A DNA stretch of 64,000 nt from Symsagittifera roscoffensis (taxonomy: Eukaryota > Xenacoelomorpha > Acoela > Convolutidae), in the NCBI RefSeq assembly GCF_963678635.1, contig NC_087069.1, positions 30,980,776 to 31,044,775 of the forward strand. The letters are read 5' to 3'. A program made the position numbers and the translations under genes. Every line of letters starts with the position of its first letter. The first letter of the stretch is position 1. Below, piece by piece: positions 56,901 through 64,000 of this stretch. The notes below the pieces were generated by a model, which saw only the letters and a list, made by a program, of their open reading frames with translations, was not told the origin of the DNA and did no database searches.

Positions 56901-57549
56901 GTACTCTCTGAAAATTCCTGTCACGAGATCTATGTCAAGCTAGAAATTTTGAAAAATTAAGCGAGAAATCTCAAAGAAAAAATTCTGTCACGAGATCTAA
57001 GTCAAGTTAGAAATCTCGATAATATAAGCTAGAAATCTAAAAGAAAAAAGTCTGTCACGAGATCTAAGTCAAGTTAGAAATCTCGATAGTTTAAGCAATA
57101 AAACTCTTAGATTTCCTGACACTAGGTCTAAGTCAAATTAAAATCTTCATAAAATTGAAATAGAAAATGTATGAAAAATCCTGCCGAGAGATCTAAATCA
57201 AGTCTCGATGAGTTAAGCTAGAGTTAAATAGAAGTCTCGATGAGTAAAGCTAGAAATCTCTGAAAATTCACGTCACGAGAGCTAAGTCAAGAAGATCTCT
57301 CGCTAAGTTAAGCTGGAAATCTCTTAAATTTTTGTCACGAGATCTATGTCATGATAGAAATCTTGATAATTTAAGCTAGAAATCTCGGCGAAAAAATTCA
57401 AGTCACGAGATCTAAGTCAAGAAGATCTCTCGCTAAGTTAAGCTGGAAATCTCTTAAATTTTTTGTCACGTGATCTGTGTCATGTTAGGAACCTTGATAA
57501 ATTAAGCTAGAAATCTCAGGGAAAAAACTCTGTCACGAGATCTAAGTCC

Positions 57550-59150
57550 AGTTAGAAGTCTCGTTGAGTTAAGCTAGAAATCTCCGAAAATTCAAGTCAC
57601 GAGATCTAAATCAAGTTAAACTTCTCCTTAAATTAAGCTGGAAATCTCTGAAAGTTTCTGTCACGAGATCTAAGTCAAGTTAGAAATCTTGATAAATTAA
57701 GCTAGAAATCTCAAGGAAAAAATTCTGTCACGAGATCTAAGTCAAGTTAGAAATCTCGATAATTTAAGCTAAAAAAACTCTGAGATTTCCTTGCACCAGA
57801 CCTATGTCGAGTTAAAATCTTCATAAAATTCAGCTAGAAATCTCTGAAAATTCCTCTCATGAGATCTATGTCAAGTTAGAAAACTCAATAAATTAAGCTT
57901 TTATTTCTGATAATTTCTGTCGCCTGTTGTAAGTCAAGTTAGAAATCTCATTGAATAAGATAGAATTTTCTGACAATGCCTGTCACGAAAAACAAGGTAG
58001 AAATCTCGATAACTTCAGCAAGAGGTTTCTAAAAGTTCCTGTCACGAGATCTATGTCATGCTAGAAATCTTGATAAAATAAGCTATAAATCTCAAGGAAA
58101 AAGTTCTGTCACGAGATCTAAGTCAAGTTAGAAATCTCGATAATTTAAGCTAGAAATCTAAAAGAATAAAGTCTGTCACGAGATCTAAGTCAAGTTAGAA
58201 ATCTCGATAGTTTAAGCAATAAAACTCTTAGATTTCCTGACACTAGGTCTAAGTCAAATTAAAATCTTCATGAAACTAAAATAGAAAATCTATGAAAAAT
58301 CCTGTCGAGAGATCTTAATCAAGTCTCGATGAGTTAAACTAGAGTTAAATAGAAGTCTCGTTGAGTTAAGCTAGAAATCTCCGAAAATTCAAGTCACGAG
58401 ATCTAAATCAAGTTAAACTTCTCCTTAAATTAAGCTGGAAATCTCTGAAAGTTTCTGTCACGAGATCTAAGTCAAGTTAGAAATCTTGATAAATTAAGCT
58501 AGAAATCTCAAGGAAAAAATTCTGTCACGAGATCTAAGTCAAGTTAGAAATCTCGATAATTTAAGCTAAAAAAACTCTGAGATTTCCTTGCACCAGACCT
58601 ATGTCGAGTTAAAATCTTCATAAAATTCAGCTAGAAATCTCTGAAAATTCCTCTCATGAGATCTATGTCAAGTTAGAAAACTCAATAAATTAAGCTTTTA
58701 TTTCTGATAATTTCTGTCGCCTGTTGTAAGTCAAGTTAGAAATCTCATTGAATAAGATAGAATTTTCTGACAATGCCTGTCACGAAAAACAAGGTAGAAA
58801 TCTCGATAACTTCAGCAAGAGGTTTCTAAAAGTTCCTGTCACGAGATCTATGTCATGCTAGAAATCTTGATAAAATAAGCTATAAATCTCAAGGAAAAAG
58901 TTCTGTCACGAGATCTAAGTCAAGTTAGAAATCTCGATAATTTAAGCTAGAAATCTAAAAGAATAAAGTCTGTCACGAGATCTAAGTCAAGTTAGAAATC
59001 TCGATAGTTTAAGCAATAAAACTCTTAGATTTCCTGACACTAGGTCTAAGTCAAATTAAAATCTTCATGAAACTAAAATAGAAAATCTATGAAAAATCCT
59101 GTCGAGAGATCTTAATCAAGTCTCGATGAGTTAAACTAGAGTTAAATAGA
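57550..59150 (+). repeat. Tandem duplication, 797 bp
   Basis: TCAAGTTAAACTTCTCCTTA starts at 57611 and 58408, 797 bp apart. The flanking irregular variants (GTCGCCTGTTGTAAGTC, AAAAGAATAAAGTCTGTC) follow in the same order in both. Related, older copies occur at about 54.9-55.6 kb. Confidence 0.75.
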
Positions 59151-59169
59151 AGTCTCGATGAGTAAAGCT

Positions 59170-62100
59170 AGAAATCTCTGAGAATTTCTGTCACAAGATC
59201 TGAGTCAAGTTAGAAATATTTTCAAGTTAAACTCAGAACCTCTGAGAATCATTGTCACCTGATATAAGTCAAGTTAGAAACCTCCTTGAGTTAAGCATGA
59301 AATCTCTGAGAATTTCTGTCACAAGATCTGAGTCAAATTAGAAATCTCTTCAAGTTAAACTAAGAACCCCTGAGAATCTTTGTCACCACATATAAGTCAA
59401 GTTAGAAATCTCATTGAGTTAAGCTAGTAGCCTCTGAGAATTCCTGCCACGAGATCTAAGTTATGTTGGAAATCTCGAGAAATTAGGCTAAAATTCTATG
59501 AAAGTTCCTCTTCCCTGAGTTGGGTCTTGATGTTGTAAGCTAGATGTTGCGGGAAAAAATCCTGTCACAAGATCTAACTCAAGTTAGAAACCTCATTGAT
59601 TTAAGCTAGAAGACTCTGAACATTACTGTCACCAGGTCTGAGTCAAGTTAGAAATCTCGATAAGTTAGGCTAAAAACCTCTGAGAATTTTTTTCACAAGA
59701 TCTGAGTCAAGTTAGAAATCTCGATAAGTTGAGCTAAAACCTCTGAGAATCCTTGTCACAAAATGTAATTCAAGTTAGAAACCTCGTTGAGTTAAACTAG
59801 AAGTCTCTGAGAAATCCTGTCACGAGATCTAAGTTATGTTAGAAATCTCGAGAAATAAGGCTAAAAATCTATGAAAGTTCCTCTTCCCTGAGTTGGGTCT
59901 TGATGTTGTAAACTAGATGTCGCGGGAAAAAATCCTGCACGAGATCTATCTCAAGTTAGAAACCTCATTGAGTTAAGCAAGAAATCTCTGAGATTTTCTG
60001 TCACCAAATATAAGTCAAGTTAGAAATTTCATTGAGTTAAACTAGTAGTCTCTTAGAACAACTGTCACGAGATCTAAGTTATTCTGGAAAGCTCCAAAAT
60101 TAAGCAATAAAGCTAAAAATCTCATGTTCCCTGATATAAGTCTTGTTATTGTAAGCTAGAAATCTCGGGAAAAATCCTGTCACGAGATCTAATTCGGGTT
60201 AGAAATCTCAAAAATTTAAGCTAGAAATTTTTAAAAAATTCCGGTCCACATATCTAAGTCAAGTTAGAAATCTCGATAAGTTAAGCTAGAAGACTCTGAA
60301 AATTTCTGTCAACAGATATAAGTCAAGCCAGAAATCTCATTGAGTTAAGCTAAAAAACTTCTGAGAACCACTTTCACCAGATGTATGTCAAGTTAGTAAT
60401 GTCATTGAGTTAATCTAGAAGACTCTGACAATTCCTGTCACGAGATCTAAGTTATGTTAGAAATCTCGAGAAATTAGGCTAAAAATCTATGAAAGTTCCT
60501 CTTCCCTGAGTTGGGTCTTGATGTTGTAAACTAGATGTCGCGGGAAAAAATCCTGCACGAGATCTATCTCAAGTTAGAAACCTCATTGAGTTAAGCAAGA
60601 AATCTTTGAGAATTTCTGTCACAAGATCTGAGTCAAGTTAGAAATCTCTTCAAGTTAAACTAAGAACCTCTGAGATTCATTGTCACCAGATATAAGTCAA
60701 GTTAGAAACCTCATTGAGTTAAGCAAGAAATCTCTGAGAATTTCTGTCACAAGATCTGAGTCAATTTAGAAATCTCTTCAAGTTAAACTAAGAACCTCTG
60801 AGAATCGTTGTCACCACATATAAGTCAAGTTAGAAATCTCATTGAGTTAAGCTAGAAGCCTCTGAGAATTCCTGCCACGAGATCTAAGTTATGTTGGAAA
60901 TCTCGAAAAATTAGGCTAAAATTCTATGAAAGTTCCTCTTCCCTGAGTTGGGTCTTGATGTTGTAAACTAGATGTCGCGGGAAAAAATCCTGCACGAGAT
61001 CTATCTCAAGTTAGAAACCTCATTAAGTTAAGCAAGAAATCTCTGAGAATTTCTGTCACAAGATCTGAGTCAAGTTAGAAGATCTTCAAGTTAAACTAAA
61101 ACCCTCTGAGAAGCCTTGTCACAAGTTGTGACTCAATTTAGAAACCTCATTGAGCTAAACTAGAAGTCTCTGAGAATTCCGGTCGCGAGATCTAAGTCAA
61201 GTTAGAAATCTCATTGATTTAAACTAGAAGTCTCTGAACATTACTGTCACCAGGTCTAAGTCAAGTTGGAAATCTCGATATGTTAGTCTAAGAAACCTCT
61301 TAGAAACCTTGTCACCAGATGTAAGTCAAGTTAGAAATCTCATTGAGTTAAGCTAGAAGTCTGTGAGAAAAACTGTCACGAGATCTAATTTATTTTGGAA
61401 AGCTCGAGAAATTAAGCTAAAAATCTCTGATAATTCCTGTTCCCTGAGTTAGGTCTTGATATTCTAAGCTAGATGTCTCGGGAAAAAATCCTGTCACGAG
61501 ATCTAACTCAAGTTAGATTTCTCATTGAGTTAAGCTAGAAGTCTCTGAGAAATCCTGTCGCGAGATCTAAGTCAAGTTAGAAATCTCATTGAGTTAAAAT
61601 AGAAGTCTCTGAACATTACTGTCACCAGGTCTAAGTCAAGTTGGAAATCTCGATAAGTTAGTCTAAAAACCTCTGAGAATCCTTGTCACCAGATGTAAGT
61701 CAAGTTAGAAACCTCATTGAGTTAAGCTAGAAGACTCTGATAATTTCTGTCACCAGATGCAAGTCAAGTTAGAAATCTCATTGAGTTAAGCTAGAAATCT
61801 CTTCAAGCTAAACTAAAAACCTCTGAGAATCCTTGTCACAAGACGTAAGTCAAAATAGAAACGTCATTAAGTTAAACTAAGAGCCTCTGAAAATTCCTGT
61901 CGCGAGATCTAAGTCAAGTTAAAAATCTCATTGAGTTAAAATAGAAGTCTCTGAGAATTCCTGTGAAGAGATCTAAGTCTGATAATTTCTGTCACCAGAT
62001 GTAAACCACGTAGGAAATCTCATTTAGTTAACCTTGAAATCTCTGAAAATTTCTGTCACGAGATCTAAGTCAAGTAAGAAATCCCATTAATTTAAGCTAG

Positions 62101-64000
62101 AAACCCCTGAGATTTTGTGTCACAAGATCTGAGTCGAGTTAAAAAAACTCATCGAGTTAAACTAAAAAACTCTGAGAATCCCTATCACTAGATGTAACTC
62201 GATTGAGAAAACTCATTGAGTTAAGCTAGATGTGTCTGGAATTCCTTGTCACGAGATCTAAGCTATTTTGGAAAGCTCGAGAAACGAAGCTAAAAATCTC
62301 CTGTTCCCTGATACAAGTTTTGATAATGTAGAGATCTCGGGAAAAATCTTGTCACGAGATTTAACTCAAGTTGGAAATCTCATTGAGTTAAGCCAGAAAT
62401 TTCTGGAATTTCCTGTCACGAGATCTAAGTCAAGTTAGAAATCTCGCTAATTTAAGATAGAATACTCTGAAAAATTCTATCTCAGGGCTTAAGTCAAGTT
62501 AGAAATCTCATTGAGTTATGCTAGAAGTCTCTGAGAATTCCTGTCACGTGATCTAAGTTAAGTTAGAAACGTCATTGAGTTAAACTAGAAGTCTCTGAGA
62601 GTTCCTGTCGCGAGATCTAAGTCAAGTTAGAAATCTCATTGAGTTAAACTAGAAGTCTCTGAGATTTCCTGTCACGAGATCTAAGACTGATAATTTCTGT
62701 CACCAGATGTAAACCACGTAGGAAATTTGATTTAGTTAACCTATAAATCTCTGAAAATTTCTGTCACGAGATCTTAGTCAAGTAAGAAATCTCATTGATT
62801 TAAGCTAGAAAGCCCTGAGATTTTCTGTCACAAGATCTGAGTCGAGTTGAAAATCTCTTCGAGTTAAGCTAAAAAAGCTCTGAGAATCCCTATCACTAGA
62901 TATAACTCGAGTTAGAAAGCTCATTGAGTTAAGCTAGATGTCTCTGGAATTTCCTGTCACGAAATCTAAATTATGATGGAAAGCTCGAGAAACGAAGCTA
63001 AAAATATCCTGTTCCCTGATACAAGTTTTGATAATGTAGAAATCTCAGGAAAAATACTTGCCACGAGATTTAACTCAAGTTGGAAATCTCATTAATTTAA
63101 GCCAGAAATTTCTGGAATTTCCTGTCACGAGATCTAAGTCAAGTTAGAAATCTCAATAATTTAAGATAGAAGACTCTGAAAAATTCTGTCACAAGATTTA
63201 AGTCAAGTTAGAAATCTTATTGAGTTATGCTAGAAGTCTCTGAGAATTCCTGTCACGAGATCTAAGTCAAGTTAGAAGTCTCGATGAGTTAGGCTAAATC
63301 TCGGGGGAAAAAATCTGTCACCAGATCTAAGTCAAGTTTAAAATCTCGGTGAGTTAAGCTAGAAGACTCTGATAATTCCTGACAAGAGATCTAAGTCAAG
63401 TTAGAAATCTCATTGTATTTAGCTAGAATTCTCTGATAATTTCGTTCACGAGTTCTACGTCAAGTTTGAAATCTCTTCAAGTTAAACTGAAAACCTCCAA
63501 TAATCCCTGTCACCAGATGTTAGTCAAGATAGAAATCTCATTTACTTAAGCTAGAAGTCTCTGAGAACTCCTGTCACGAGATCTAAGTTAAGTTAGAAAT
63601 CTCGATAAGTTAAGCTAGCAATCTTTTAAAATTCCTGTCACGAGATCTAAATCATGTTAGAAATCTTGATAAGGTAAGCCAGAAGTCTCGGGAAAAAATC
63701 CTGTCACGAGATCTAACTCAAGTTAGAAACCTCATTGAGTCGAGCTAGAAATATCTGAGAATTTTTGTCACAAGATCTAAGTTAAGTAAGAAGTCTCGAT
63801 GAGTTAGCCTAGCAATCTCGGTAAGTTAGAAATCTTGATAAGTTACGCTAAATTCTCTGAAAAAAAAATCTGGCACAAAATTTAAGTCAAGTTAAAAGCT
63901 TCGATGAGCTAAGCTAGATGACTCTGATAATTCCTGTCAAGAAATCTAAGTCAAGTTAGAAATCTCATAGTATTGAGCTAGAATTTACTGAGAATTTCCT
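59170..64000 (+). repeat. Segmental satellite duplication, copy 2
   Basis: Partner of 45.65-50.9 kb. Its left edge at about 59.17 kb is abrupt: diverged monomers (GTAAAGCTAGAAATCTCTG) switch to the conserved type (AGAATTTCTGTCACAAG) within one monomer. This marks a duplication breakpoint at homologous monomer positions. Confidence 0.75.

Larger units (their letters stand above)
35483..64000 (+). repeat. Satellite array, right flank (about 64-bp monomer)
   Basis: This is the same family and orientation as the left flank. From about 48.4 to 59.1 kb the monomers are more diverged (TCACGAGATCTAAGTCAAG with CTCGATAATTTAAGC and CTCAAGGAAAAAATTC variants), with occasional irregular lengths. It then returns to the better conserved type at 59.17 kb through a segmental copy. 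I find no gene or other insertion in these 28.5 kb. Confidence 0.95.

Noticed and set aside
35483-64000. A second mobile element or gene in the right flank
   Set aside because: Monomers continue without interruption; irregular zones are still recognisable monomers.

Overview
The window is eukaryotic, AT-rich repetitive DNA holding one complete virus-like DNA transposon of the Polinton/Maverick class. The transposon sits inside a long head-to-tail satellite array. Flanks at 1-16341 and 35483-64000 are almost entirely variants of one monomer of about 64 bp, organised into several generations of higher-order and segmental duplications. I see no host gene and no convincing RNA gene in them. The Polinton gene set, the zinc-finger/endonuclease VII-type PolB and a GT-AG intron point to an invertebrate animal (arthropod or nematode are plausible); the sequence does not let me name the host.

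The Polinton occupies 16342-35482 (19,141 bp). It has near-identical terminal inverted repeats (TIRs) of 310/311 bp, which differ only by one G in a homopolymer. A perfect 6-bp target-site duplication, ACTGTC, flanks it. Paralogous satellite units at about 35.92, 48.10 and 61.62 kb preserve the unoccupied site, so the insertion can be read base by base. Near-identical TIRs and open reading frames throughout suggest a young, possibly functional copy.

The element is organised divergently around 26854-27336. Leftward (minus strand, 26853 to 17622) runs a tightly packed 15-gene cluster. First come a PC4-like protein, an HUH-motif protein, two uncharacterised proteins (one exonuclease-like), two tandem paralogues of about 99 aa and a small membrane protein. 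Then come the packaging ATPase, a small conserved basic protein, a disordered protein overlapping the integrase, and the integrase. Last are the minor capsid protein, a basic pVI/core-like protein, the double jelly-roll major capsid protein and the adenain-like maturation protease. Rightward (plus strand) are a 211-aa nuclear-type protein of unknown function with an SV40-like NLS, and a large protein-primed-type DNA polymerase B. The polymerase is interrupted by a 672-bp intron, with the conserved C-terminus in exon 2.

Together the genes provide replication (PolB and perhaps the HUH-like, PC4-like and exonuclease-like proteins), genome integration (INT plus TIRs), and virion assembly and maturation (MCP, mCP, pVI-like, ATPase, protease). 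Points worth attention: repeated ATG-N5-stop 11-bp overlaps between leftward genes; a 30-bp tandem array of E2F-like GCGGGAA sites before PolB; TIRs built from 29-bp iterons with outward TATA-like boxes; and an adenain-type cleavage site placed exactly between the two halves of the pVI-like protein. All functional assignments come from motif reading and family knowledge, without database searches.
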